Of a DNA stretch of 43,465 bases, positions 30,804-40,881 are shown piece by piece (position 1 is the stretch's first letter; the number at the start of each line of letters is the position of its first letter). The position numbers and the translations under genes are program-made. Origin of the DNA: a virus; the IMG/VR virus record IMGVR_UViG_3300008261_000043, positions 1 through 43,465 of that record. One strand, written 5' to 3'. Under the pieces are notes generated by a model. That model worked only from the letters and a program-made list of their open reading frames with translations. It was not told the origin of the DNA and did no database searches.

Positions 30804-33800
30804 TGGCAGAACAAAATAATAATTCTAGAACATTTGATAAATCATTAAATGAAGATGTTAATGATTTTCACTTGCCTTCCAATCAGTGGACTCAAGCAAG
30901 AAATGCTATTAATAATTCTATTACCGGTGATTTAGGAAAATTAGGCAATGAACCTGCTAATTTAGAATGTCTTACACCAGATTTAAAATATCCTATTATA
31001 GGGTTTATTCATATTATAGAAGATAGATGGGCTGTCTTTTCTACAGATGGAACCAACTCTGAAATAGGAATATTTATAGAAAGTTATTGTGGACAGGATT
31101 TAGAAAATTTTCCTGCATACAGTGTTATTGTTAATGATCAATGTTTAAACTTTAAACAGGAATGTTTAATCAAAGGTGTATCTAGATCTACTAGTACATG
31201 TACTTATAAATTATACTGGGATGACGGGTTAAATCCATCAAGAGTATTAGAAATAGATGCTGATAATCCTAGTAGAAATGAATATACAGATCCTAACAGT
31301 ACTATTCCTTGGAAACAAACTTGTACTTTAGTAGGGGATTGCAATATCTGTGAAAACACTTCTGCTTTAGATTGTGACAAAATAAGATTAGCCCCTCTTA
31401 TGAATCCTATTTGTATAAGTGTACAAAATGGTATAAGTGGTGGTAATTTATTAAATGGTTCTTATGCTGTAGCAATGGCTTATGCTATAAAAGGACAAAA
31501 AATAAGTGATTGGTATATATCTAATATTCAACCAATATGGACACATGAAAATTCATCTGGTTCTTTAGATGTTTATATTGATAGTGTAGACAAAGATTAT
31601 GATGAAGTAGTAGTTGCTGTAATAGGAGTTGTTAACCAACAAGCTGTTGTAAAAGAAGCTGGTTTATACAGTACTAGACAAACTAGAATAAGTTTTGATA
31701 GTATTTTTGATACATGGCCTACTATTCCTATTGAACAAATTCCTATAATGACTCCTGTAGCAAATAAATCAGATGCTATGTATAATGTAGGAGAATATTT
31801 GTTAAGGGTGGGTCCTACAAGTAAAGAAGATTTTAATTACCAACCTCTTGCAAATCAGATAGTTACAAAATGGCAATCTGTAGAATATCCTGTTGATTAT
31901 TATGTAAAAGGTAATAATAATGTAGGATATATGAGAGATGAAGTATATTCATTTTTTATTCAATGGATATATGATACAGGTGATAGATCAGCTTCATATC
32001 ATATTCCAGGGAGACCTCCTATGAATGCTCTTCCTCAAAATGGATCTATACCTTTTATTCCAGCAGGTAGTCAAAATGATCAAAATGTTATAGCTGATAT
32101 AAATGGTATATTAGGAGATAATCAAGTTTGGGAAATATATAACACGGCTATAGAATTATCATCACCAGGAACTATTCTTCCTGATACAGGTGTTGTAAGA
32201 GGAGAAGGTCTAATGGGTTATTGGGAATCAGAAGAAAAATATCCTGATGACAAACCTGATATTTGGAATTCAAATATTGCAGTATCACCCTATAATGTAT
32301 ATCAAACAGTAACCCCTAATCCTACTACAGGATCTCAACATGACTTGTGTGGAAAAAACATAAGACATCATAAATTTCCTGAAGATAACTGTAGTCCAAA
32401 TGTTAATAGATATAATGCAGGGACCGGTGACAGAATAAGAGTAATGGGTGTAAAGTTTGAAAATGTAAAACAACCTGTTCTTAATGATGGAGTTACACCT
32501 GTTCCAGGTATTATAGGATATAGAATTTTAAGAGGAACAAGAAATGGTAATAGATCAGTTATTGCTAAAGGTATTATAAATAACATGCATGAGTATGAAA
32601 TACCTGGAGTAAATGCTGCTAATAAAAGAGGATTGTATCCTAACTATCCATATAATGATTTAAGGGAGGATCCTTTTTTAAGTACTACTAAAACTTATAC
32701 AACTTCTTCATTAGATCCATTTGATGGAGCACAAGGAAGTGTTGGTGGTTATACTCCAATGCCTGGAGGATTTGATGGATTTCCTAGATTTAGCCCAAAC
32801 TATGTAACATTTCATTCACCAGAAACTAACTTTAATAATCCTTTTTTAAATGCAAAAGAATTAAGATTATATCAAAATGTATATGGAAATGTTATTGGAA
32901 AGTTTGATACATCTGAAGAACATCCTAAAGAAAAACTTATAACAGACTATGTATTTTTAATAGCTGCTATTGGAGGTGTAGGTGTAGCTGTATTAAATAT
33001 GAATGGAGAAAGAAGAGTAAGTAAAAAATTAGCTTCTTATCCTGGTTTTTCTCATAGAGATAGTTTTATAGATAAATTAGATTATAGCGGTTTATCTACA
33101 TCTGGCAGTTTTAATTCAAGTGGTAGTATTGGAGTAGGTCCAGTTTCACCAGCATCAGCTGGTCCATTTCCAACAACGGGTGGTGGAACTACAAGTGGTA
33201 ATTTTTCAGGTACTGTTGATAATAAAGATTCTTATAAAGCAACTGATCCTGCAGGACCAGATCCTAATTTTTATACAAACATTCAAACACAAACTGGAAG
33301 TACTCCAGCTGCAAAAGTTAATCAAGCTCTGCTTACCTACAATATTGAAGTAGATATTACTGGAAATCAATTTCAAGATGCTATAGCTGGTACTATAAAT
33401 CAAGTTGATAAGGATACAACGGATGCACAAAAAACAAGTAATGAAGCTGTTGATAATACCGGTGGAGCATTTAGTTCTTCTACAACAACTATAGAACAAT
33501 CAGACGGTAATTCTCAAAGAACACCTTTTCTTTTAAGAACTTTAACAAACACACCAACTTTTTTAAATTATTTTACTGATGGCACTGATAGTTTTATAAG
33601 ATTAGTTAGAGCTTTTTTAAGGTATAGAGATTATGTTGTAAGGTACCATTCTCATGGTTTTTATAATAATACTGAACTTAGACCTTCTACCAGATTTAGA
33701 ACTACACTTACTAATCAACAATATATCAATCCTGAAATTATAGATTATGATTCTCAAAATAGAATAAACAATTTATATAGATCAAGAACTGTAGCTTTAA

Positions 33801-36205
33801 CATTAGGTCATACAGATATTCCTGCTCCAACTAAAATTGATAAAACTAGATTTGATAGTACAGGTTTAACAACATCATCAACACCTAATTTACCTATTGG
33901 TGCTAAATATTTTTGGCCAGATAAAGCATCATGGTTAGATGGAATTCCTGATACTAGTATTGAAAACTTAACTAGTAAAGAAATAGATTCTAGTATGATG
34001 GTTGATACATATAGTACACCATTGCACCCTGGTCAATTGTGTTCTTCTCATTATGGAGCATTAAAAGTAAGAATTAGAAATCAATATGGTCAATTAAATA
34101 GAATAGTACAATTACCTGTTAATCAATGTTATACAACTTTTAATGTTACAATAAATCCTGAAACACAACAAGAAGTTGTTACCGGAGATGAAACAATTGT
34201 TTTATTTGGTGGTGATACTTATGTAAACAGATACACAGAAAAGAATACATTTTTCTTTTTTTACAATTGGTTATATGGACAACCAGATGGTGCACAATTA
34301 GATTACACTCAATATGAAATGATAGCTTATCCTAAATATTGGGCTAACTTTAATCAATTTCAAACAAGTGATTTTACCTCAACATTTTTAAGTTCTATAA
34401 CAACTTTAACATTTAATTTTAATGATGTAATTACTCCAAAAGATTACTATGCTTTAGATGGTGGTGAATTAAGTGGAAATTGGCTGACAAGTATAGCTAG
34501 CGGATTTAGATTTGATAAAAGAGGTTGGTTTTATTTATTTAACTCAGGAGTTAGAGATTTCTTTGTAGAGTCTGAAATAAATTTAGCATTTAGAGATTAT
34601 GGTGCTTTACCTTCTGAAAAATATTTTAATCCTTACTTAGGTTCTAATACTAAAGACTTATTTGAAACAAGTATTATTAAATCTGGTAATTATTACAAAT
34701 ATGATATCTCATTAAGTACTTCAAAATTACCAACTAATTATACATCTTGGGCAAATACACAAGAACCTAGTTATGATCCTTATATTGCTGAAACTTGTTT
34801 TGTATATCAACCAACTAGAATAATATATTCTTTACCATCTCAGTATGAAGGACTTAAAGATGGCTGGAAAATATTTTTAGCTAATAATTATTATGATTTT
34901 GATAATGTAGTTACATGCATCAAACCTGTAAATAAAAGTGGTGCTATGATATTTTTTGATGCTGCAAGTCCTGTTCAATTTCAAGGTACTGATCAGTTAC
35001 AAACAGACTTAGGCACCAAACTTACTATTGGTGATGGGGGATTGTTTTCACAACCATTACAAAGATTAGTAAATACAGATGCTTCTTATGAATATGCTAG
35101 TTGTCAAAATAGATTAAGTGTTATTAATACACCTGCCGGTTTATATTGGATTAGTCAAAATCAAGGTAAGATATTTAATCTTTCAGGAGGTATTAAAGAG
35201 ATTTCTAACATTAACATGAAATGGTGGTTAGCTCAATATTTACCTTATAAATTAACAGAGCAATTTCCTAACTTTGATTTAATAGATAACCCAGTTATTG
35301 GTTTAGGTTGTCAATCTATTTATGATAATGAAAATGGTTTAATTTACTTTACTAAAAAAGATTATATACTTAAACCTACTTTTAATAAAAATGATTTTGA
35401 GTATATTCCTAATACCAACAAATTTATTTATCTTAATCTTCAAGAAGAAATAACATTAGGAGATCCTCTTTACTTTGATGATGCCTCATGGACAATAAGT
35501 TATGACCCTAAAACAGAAGGTTGGTTAGGTTATCATGATTGGCACCCGAGTCTGATGCTTCCTGGAAAAAACACTTTTATGACTGTAAATCCTAATAACT
35601 TAAAAGGTATATGGATTCATAATGAAAGATGTGATTTATATTGTAACTATTATGGATTAAATTATCCATTTGAAGTTGAGTTTACTGTAAATACAGGAGC
35701 TATTGTAAATAGTTTAAGAAGTATAGAATTTTTTATGGAAGCCTATAAATATGCAGAAAACTGCTATGATAGATTTCATGTTCTTGATTTTTACTTTGAT
35801 GAAGCAACTCTTTACAATACAGAACAGACTTCAGGATTACTCAAGTTAAACTTAAATCCTAAAGAAAGTCCTGGTTTAATACTTCAATATCCACAAGTTA
35901 ATCCTACCAATATTGCTATACTATTTTCTAAAGAAGAAAATAAATATAGATTTAATCAGTTTTGGGATATAACTGCAGACAGAGGAGAATACAATCCGGC
36001 AGCACAAAGACCTATTTGGGATACTGCACCTAATGGATATATAAGAGTATTAAATCCTAATAACTTAAATTATAACAAAGATCCTTTGCAAAGAAAAAAA
36101 TTCAGACATTATACTGTATCTGTCTTACTTAGAAAACTTGTATCAGGAGACAGAAAAATGTTAGTGATGTTAGCAGATGTTAAAAACCTTTATTCTCCAA
36201 GATAA
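30803..36205 (+). CDS. Giant tail protein (hub/muzzle-like)
   Basis: 1800 residues, beta-rich throughout, no coiled-coil tape-measure region, no signal. Opening segment RTFDKSLNEDVNDFHLPSNQWTQARN and many aromatic loops. A low-complexity, Ser/Gly/Thr-rich section lies at about residues 765-830. The only protein in the window big enough to form the tail tip or tube end; in crAss-like phages a similarly large protein (muzzle) occupies this place after the ring genes. Assignment is by size and context. Coupled to both neighbours by one-base overlaps. Confidence 0.6.
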   Translation: MAEQNNNSRTFDKSLNEDVNDFHLPSNQWTQARNAINNSITGDLGKLGNEPANLECLTPDLKYPIIGFIHIIEDRWAVFSTDGTNSEIGIFIESYCGQDLENFPAYSVIVNDQCLNFKQECLIKGVSRSTSTCTYKLYWDDGLNPSRVLEIDADNPSRNEYTDPNSTIPWKQTCTLVGDCNICENTSALDCDKIRLAPLMNPICISVQNGISGGNLLNGSYAVAMAYAIKGQKISDWYISNIQPIWTHENSSGSLDVYIDSVDKDYDEVVVAVIGVVNQQAVVKEAGLYSTRQTRISFDSIFDTWPTIPIEQIPIMTPVANKSDAMYNVGEYLLRVGPTSKEDFNYQPLANQIVTKWQSVEYPVDYYVKGNNNVGYMRDEVYSFFIQWIYDTGDRSASYHIPGRPPMNALPQNGSIPFIPAGSQNDQNVIADINGILGDNQVWEIYNTAIELSSPGTILPDTGVVRGEGLMGYWESEEKYPDDKPDIWNSNIAVSPYNVYQTVTPNPTTGSQHDLCGKNIRHHKFPEDNCSPNVNRYNAGTGDRIRVMGVKFENVKQPVLNDGVTPVPGIIGYRILRGTRNGNRSVIAKGIINNMHEYEIPGVNAANKRGLYPNYPYNDLREDPFLSTTKTYTTSSLDPFDGAQGSVGGYTPMPGGFDGFPRFSPNYVTFHSPETNFNNPFLNAKELRLYQNVYGNVIGKFDTSEEHPKEKLITDYVFLIAAIGGVGVAVLNMNGERRVSKKLASYPGFSHRDSFIDKLDYSGLSTSGSFNSSGSIGVGPVSPASAGPFPTTGGGTTSGNFSGTVDNKDSYKATDPAGPDPNFYTNIQTQTGSTPAAKVNQALLTYNIEVDITGNQFQDAIAGTINQVDKDTTDAQKTSNEAVDNTGGAFSSSTTTIEQSDGNSQRTPFLLRTLTNTPTFLNYFTDGTDSFIRLVRAFLRYRDYVVRYHSHGFYNNTELRPSTRFRTTLTNQQYINPEIIDYDSQNRINNLYRSRTVALTLGHTDIPAPTKIDKTRFDSTGLTTSSTPNLPIGAKYFWPDKASWLDGIPDTSIENLTSKEIDSSMMVDTYSTPLHPGQLCSSHYGALKVRIRNQYGQLNRIVQLPVNQCYTTFNVTINPETQQEVVTGDETIVLFGGDTYVNRYTEKNTFFFFYNWLYGQPDGAQLDYTQYEMIAYPKYWANFNQFQTSDFTSTFLSSITTLTFNFNDVITPKDYYALDGGELSGNWLTSIASGFRFDKRGWFYLFNSGVRDFFVESEINLAFRDYGALPSEKYFNPYLGSNTKDLFETSIIKSGNYYKYDISLSTSKLPTNYTSWANTQEPSYDPYIAETCFVYQPTRIIYSLPSQYEGLKDGWKIFLANNYYDFDNVVTCIKPVNKSGAMIFFDAASPVQFQGTDQLQTDLGTKLTIGDGGLFSQPLQRLVNTDASYEYASCQNRLSVINTPAGLYWISQNQGKIFNLSGGIKEISNINMKWWLAQYLPYKLTEQFPNFDLIDNPVIGLGCQSIYDNENGLIYFTKKDYILKPTFNKNDFEYIPNTNKFIYLNLQEEITLGDPLYFDDASWTISYDPKTEGWLGYHDWHPSLMLPGKNTFMTVNPNNLKGIWIHNERCDLYCNYYGLNYPFEVEFTVNTGAIVNSLRSIEFFMEAYKYAENCYDRFHVLDFYFDEATLYNTEQTSGLLKLNLNPKESPGLILQYPQVNPTNIAILFSKEENKYRFNQFWDITADRGEYNPAAQRPIWDTAPNGYIRVLNPNNLNYNKDPLQRKKFRHYTVSVLLRKLVSGDRKMLVMLADVKNLYSPR

Positions 36206-37344
36206 TGAAACAGAATAAAATACCTAGAAATGAATACATAAGAAAACCTGTTGGTAAAACAGATCCTTATAAAGATGATGTAATTTACTCTAACTTAGGT
36301 CAATGGAAATACCCGGGTCAAGTAACTAAAATACCTTCCGGTGACATTACCATGCAAGGTGTTCCTTATCCTGTCTATGGAGAAGATAACTTAGGTAATT
36401 CACAAATGATGTATCCAGGTATAGACTATCAATTTCCTGGTCAGTATGTTACTGAATATCCTATGGCAATGTATGGTGGAGATCCTTCTCTACCAGATAT
36501 AACAGGTCATTATCAAGTAGGAGGATGGTTAGATGAGTATCAATCAGGTGGAGTAAGTAAATATAAAGGACCTATTCAACAAGATTTAAACACCATGTGG
36601 TTAAAATCAATAGAAAATAAACAAGGTATTCCAACAGGTATTGATAATAATCTTTTAATAAGGCAACAATATAAAGAATCTACTTTTAATCCTAATGCAG
36701 TATCAAAAGCAAAAGCTAGAGGATTAGCTCAAATAAAAGAAGATGTAGAAAAAGATGCAATTAAAGCAGGAATACTAAAAAAAGGAGAAAATATTTTTGA
36801 TCCAGAAGTAAATAAAAGAGTTCAAGAATGGTACATGAATGATTTATATGATTCTAGTTTTATAAATAAACCTGGACAAAAAGATAGTGTAAAATTAGCA
36901 AAAGCTCTTGCTGCTTATAATTGGGGAAGAGGTAATACTTTAAAACATCTTAATGAACAAAAGAAAAAAGGTGTAGATATTTATAATACTTATGATTGGG
37001 TAAATGGAATGCCTAAAGAAACAAGAGATTATGTAAATAAAATACTTTTAAAAAAAGACCCTCAGTTTGAAAAAGATTATAAAAAAGCTTATGAAACATA
37101 TTCTTATAAAGAAAAAGGTGGAAATATTGGAGAAGATGACTTTAGAAGAGGTGGGTCTTATACCCCACCAAAACTAAAAAGAAAAGTTAAAAAACAAGGC
37201 ACCTCTAAAAACATAGCAACTTCTGTAAACAAACTGTTTACAAGAAACTACGATGTGTTTGGACCAAGTGGTAAAAATATTTACAATCCAAATGTATATA
37301 AAACAGGAGGACAGTCTACTGGATGGCTTGATAATCTGGATTAA
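36205..37344 (+). CDS. Lytic transglycosylase (SLT-type) virion protein
   Basis: 379 residues. The SLT core spans about 145-285: catalytic Glu158 in RQQYKEST, the GLAQI strand-turn (173-177, compare GLMQI), AYNWGRGN (237-244) and ETRDYV (272-277), all in family order. It cleaves glycan strands, here probably to open the cell wall during DNA entry. N-terminal 1-120 is Gly/Pro/Tyr-rich with GG motifs (YGGDPSLP, QVGGW, QSGG), and the C-terminal 300-379 is basic with GGN and TGGQST. These GG motifs are shared with the next two proteins. Confidence 0.78.
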   Translation: MKQNKIPRNEYIRKPVGKTDPYKDDVIYSNLGQWKYPGQVTKIPSGDITMQGVPYPVYGEDNLGNSQMMYPGIDYQFPGQYVTEYPMAMYGGDPSLPDITGHYQVGGWLDEYQSGGVSKYKGPIQQDLNTMWLKSIENKQGIPTGIDNNLLIRQQYKESTFNPNAVSKAKARGLAQIKEDVEKDAIKAGILKKGENIFDPEVNKRVQEWYMNDLYDSSFINKPGQKDSVKLAKALAAYNWGRGNTLKHLNEQKKKGVDIYNTYDWVNGMPKETRDYVNKILLKKDPQFEKDYKKAYETYSYKEKGGNIGEDDFRRGGSYTPPKLKRKVKKQGTSKNIATSVNKLFTRNYDVFGPSGKNIYNPNVYKTGGQSTGWLDNLD

Positions 37345-37367
37345 TTTTATTATATTTATTATATTTG
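37328..37367 (+). promoter_or_regulatory. Promoter region with near-leaderless start at 37374
   Basis: TTG at 37328-37330, a 20-base spacer and TATATTTA at 37351-37358; a second box, TATATTTG at 37360-37367, ends 6 bases before the ATG. Either box fits; the second gives a near-leaderless transcript. Confidence 0.5.
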
Positions 37368-37373
37368 TATATC

Positions 37374-40300
37374 ATGAACAAACAGCAAATATTAAATGGT
37401 ATGTCTGAGGAAGAGTTCTACAGACTTTACCCCACAAAAGCTCACTGGGAAAGGGCTCATAAAATGAAATTAGGTGGTTTAAGTGGAGCCTCTCATGATG
37501 GTCAACCTACTGCAGATCAGTTCTTTAACTATGGATCTCATGCTAATGATTCATTAAATATACCTATGGGTAATCCTTTCTTTTTAGCTTATGGCGGTAC
37601 ACCTTATTATGGTGGACCATTATATCCTGCTGCAGAAGGTATTACTACACCTACTCCTTTTGCTCCACCATCTGATGCTAAAAAAGTAACAACAGTTCCT
37701 CAAGGATATAAACAATTAGGTGTAAGTGGTAATAAAACTTATTATGATAAAGAGGCTAAGCAAGCAATACCTTCAACGGGTTCAGGGAAACCTAATGCTC
37801 AATGGGAAAATTTTATAAGACAACAATTACAAAGCGGTGTTAGTCCAGAAGAACTCGTTAAAAAAGGTCACATATCGCAGGCTGCTATACCAAAGTTTCA
37901 GAAAGATTGGAATCCCGTTTATACAGAACAAGCTGCTAAACCAACTCCTACACCAACAACTCCTCAACCTAATATACCAAATAATAAACAACCAGAATTT
38001 GCTTTTGGTATTCCCTATGCTGGAGAAAGAAAAGATGTTACTCATTTAGTAGGAGCTGGTACATATAATTATAGAGATGAATCTGGTAAAGAATATGGAG
38101 TAAGAGCTTATGACTTACCGGGACAATATGATCCTAAAACTCAAAAATGGATTGGTGACGGTGGATATAGTAATGCTACAAGAACTTATGCTTATGAAAA
38201 AGATGGCAAATTAATTCCTTTTGATCCTAACTTTAGTACTACAGTTAGTGATGATAAAGCTAAAAAAGTTTACTATAACAAAGTAGGTTTAGATCCTAAA
38301 TATATTAGCCAACAGGAACAATCAAAAGCTTTAGAACACGGTCCTCTTATGCAAAAACCTAGTGGTAGTGATTATCTTATAAGTCAAGGTGCTAAATATG
38401 ATACTAATTTAGATACTGTTAGTAAATTAAATCAAGGTAATTTATCCACAGGAACTTTTTCAAATATTGATCAGACTGTTGGTAAACAAAATTTACCTAG
38501 TTATAAAGCTTATGGTGGAGATGTAACTGAATTCTGTTGGGGAGGTGGTCTTCCAGGTGGTCCTAATGAAATGCCTGAAATGTTACATGGTGGATATCAT
38601 TCACCTATGAATTATGGTTCTTATCCTGTTACTTCACAATATGGTGGAATGATGGATGATTCTAACAGAGATGCTTTTCCTATGATGGATATGGGAGGTC
38701 TTAAAAAAATCTTAGGAGCTGTTGCAAGAAAAATGAAAAAAGCTCAAGGTGGGGATATAACTGTTACAGGAGGTAATCAAGATTATTTAAAAAATAAAAA
38801 TGCAGCTTTTCAAAATAGTGTAGGCAGACTTATGAATAATGCATTTATAGATCAAGAATATGAAAACATATCTAAAGCTATAATGCAAGTAGGTGGGCAA
38901 CCTATGCAAGGACCACAGTTAAATATGCAAAATGCAGCTTATCAAAATGCATTACAAGATCAAATGTCTGGATATGAACAAAGAAAAAATCAAGAAGCTG
39001 GTGACTTTTATAATGCTACATTAAATTTTGCAAATAACTTATCTACAGCAGCTGAAGGCAAAGAAGTTCTTCCATGGTATAAAATGCTTACAAATATGTA
39101 TACACCTTATAATGCAGGTTATAACCCAGGAGCTACTCATAATTTTTATAGTCCTTTTAATTATTTTCCTGCTAATGTAAGAAAGAGGTATGTAGCTAAA
39201 GCTGAGGATCTTAAAAAGTTTGAAGAATTTGCTAAAAAATATCCTACTGATTTATTTAGTGGAAAATATCCAGTTGATATAGCTCAATCTGAAGAATATG
39301 GACCATTAGCTAGAGCTCTTGGTAAATTTGGAAAAAAGGCATTTGGTCCAAAATCTATAACTACTACTGTTAGTTTTAAACCAGGAGAAAAATCTGTAAA
39401 TAAAAAAACCAGTTTAGAAGAAGATAAAAAACAGAAAAGTACTATACAAGATCCTGGTATGTTTGAACAAGATTATTTATTTCCAAATGCTAGAATAGCT
39501 ACTCCTTCTCATTTACAATTTATGAATGAAAAAGAACCTAGTTTACCTGATTTTTTTCCTTCAAGAAATAAACAGTCTATACAGGATATACCAAATACTT
39601 CAGAAGATCCAGAAATAATAGAACATTTAAAAAGTTTATCTGATAAAACAGCTAATGCATCTGTTCAACAAATGAAAGATCAAGGTGTTAAACCAGAAAA
39701 TAAAAAAAATAATTATGGATATACTTTAGATGATTATATTAAAGACAAACTAAGATATGAAGCTACAAGGGGTAGTTCATCAGGAACAGGATTTTCAGAT
39801 TTTGGATATCATGCTACACAAATACCATTAAAAAAACAAGATAAAAAATATACATTTAATAAACCTTCAATAGCAAAAGCAATAAAAGATGAAAATGATA
39901 ATATAATAGGATATGAACCTACTAATGAAGAATTGCAAAAAGCTTTAGATTTATATAAAAAAGAAGTTATACCTCAAATAGATTATTTTGGTGATGATCC
40001 GGCATTAGTAGGAAGATCTGCAGATTTTTTATTTAATACAGGTAGAGATCCTAGAGTTTATATGATTGACCAATACTTAAAAAGTATAGGTAAATCTGGT
40101 ATACCTAACAGGCAAGCTTACAATGTTGATACTAAAAAAGCTAAATGGACACCAGCGCTTGAGCAGAATTTATTAAAAGAGTGGACTAAATATCAACCAG
40201 AAATATCAAAATTACCTAGAGAAAAACAAATAGAATTATTAGATCAAGCTAGAGATTGGTATTATCAAAATATTGATCAAGAAAACGGTAAACCTAATTC

Positions 40301-40880
40301 AGCTTATAATAAAACTTGGAAAGGTAGAATTACAGGAGATAAAAAATATAAAAAGTATGGTGGATATCTTCCTATAGCTAAAACTGGAAATAATCCTATT
40401 TCATTAAAGGCATCTAAACCTGCAGAGTTAAAAGATATGGATGAACAAGATACAGGTTTATTTTTAACAGATTATGAAAAACCTGCATCTGCAAGTTTTA
40501 CTGCAAAAAGAGATTATTCAGGATTAAAACAAGCTATTGGTCAATATGCTGTTCCTGCAATTAATGCTATAGCATCTATAGGAGAAAATAGAGATTACAA
40601 AGCTGCTGAAGAAAAGTATAAACAGTCACTTGATCCTATGAATATGTACAAAGCAACTCAAGGTAATACAGGTGATTATTTAGTAAATAATCCGGCAATA
40701 GGTCCAGACTTTAGACCAGATCAAACTATACCAGTACAATATCCTGGAGGAATGTATGGTGCTTATGGAGGATCTTTTCAAATGGGTGGATTTTATGAAG
40801 AAGGTGAAGAATATGATTTGACTCCTGAAGAAATAGAAGAGTTAAGAGCACAAGGTTATGAACTTGAACAATTAGATTAA
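37374..40880 (+). CDS. Large multi-domain virion protein, GG-motif-rich
   Basis: 1168 residues from ATG 37374 (MNKQQILNGMSEEEF); the in-frame TTG at 37365 falls inside a -7 box. Disordered Gly/Pro/Tyr regions with many GG motifs (AYGGTPYYGGP, MGGLKKIL, AQGGDI, YGGYLPIAKTG, AYGGSFQMGGF) separate folded parts. A helical domain at about 830-990 (GRSADFLFNTGRDPRVYMID, LPREKQIELLDQARDWYYQN) could be a muramidase-like domain, low certainty. Acidic C-terminus (LTPEEIEELRAQG). Probably ejected or tail-associated together with the transglycosylase. Confidence 0.6.
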   Translation: MNKQQILNGMSEEEFYRLYPTKAHWERAHKMKLGGLSGASHDGQPTADQFFNYGSHANDSLNIPMGNPFFLAYGGTPYYGGPLYPAAEGITTPTPFAPPSDAKKVTTVPQGYKQLGVSGNKTYYDKEAKQAIPSTGSGKPNAQWENFIRQQLQSGVSPEELVKKGHISQAAIPKFQKDWNPVYTEQAAKPTPTPTTPQPNIPNNKQPEFAFGIPYAGERKDVTHLVGAGTYNYRDESGKEYGVRAYDLPGQYDPKTQKWIGDGGYSNATRTYAYEKDGKLIPFDPNFSTTVSDDKAKKVYYNKVGLDPKYISQQEQSKALEHGPLMQKPSGSDYLISQGAKYDTNLDTVSKLNQGNLSTGTFSNIDQTVGKQNLPSYKAYGGDVTEFCWGGGLPGGPNEMPEMLHGGYHSPMNYGSYPVTSQYGGMMDDSNRDAFPMMDMGGLKKILGAVARKMKKAQGGDITVTGGNQDYLKNKNAAFQNSVGRLMNNAFIDQEYENISKAIMQVGGQPMQGPQLNMQNAAYQNALQDQMSGYEQRKNQEAGDFYNATLNFANNLSTAAEGKEVLPWYKMLTNMYTPYNAGYNPGATHNFYSPFNYFPANVRKRYVAKAEDLKKFEEFAKKYPTDLFSGKYPVDIAQSEEYGPLARALGKFGKKAFGPKSITTTVSFKPGEKSVNKKTSLEEDKKQKSTIQDPGMFEQDYLFPNARIATPSHLQFMNEKEPSLPDFFPSRNKQSIQDIPNTSEDPEIIEHLKSLSDKTANASVQQMKDQGVKPENKKNNYGYTLDDYIKDKLRYEATRGSSSGTGFSDFGYHATQIPLKKQDKKYTFNKPSIAKAIKDENDNIIGYEPTNEELQKALDLYKKEVIPQIDYFGDDPALVGRSADFLFNTGRDPRVYMIDQYLKSIGKSGIPNRQAYNVDTKKAKWTPALEQNLLKEWTKYQPEISKLPREKQIELLDQARDWYYQNIDQENGKPNSAYNKTWKGRITGDKKYKKYGGYLPIAKTGNNPISLKASKPAELKDMDEQDTGLFLTDYEKPASASFTAKRDYSGLKQAIGQYAVPAINAIASIGENRDYKAAEEKYKQSLDPMNMYKATQGNTGDYLVNNPAIGPDFRPDQTIPVQYPGGMYGAYGGSFQMGGFYEEGEEYDLTPEEIEELRAQGYELEQLD

Positions 40881-40881
40881 A

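Noticed and set aside
30803-36205. Tape-measure protein of a long-tailed phage
   Set aside because: The sequence is beta-rich with aromatic loops and no long helical or hydrophobic repeats; it fits a tail tip or tube-end protein better.
37365-37373. TTG start adding three residues to the large GG-motif protein
   Set aside because: It is part of the -7 box TATATTTG; ATG at 37374 is the natural start.
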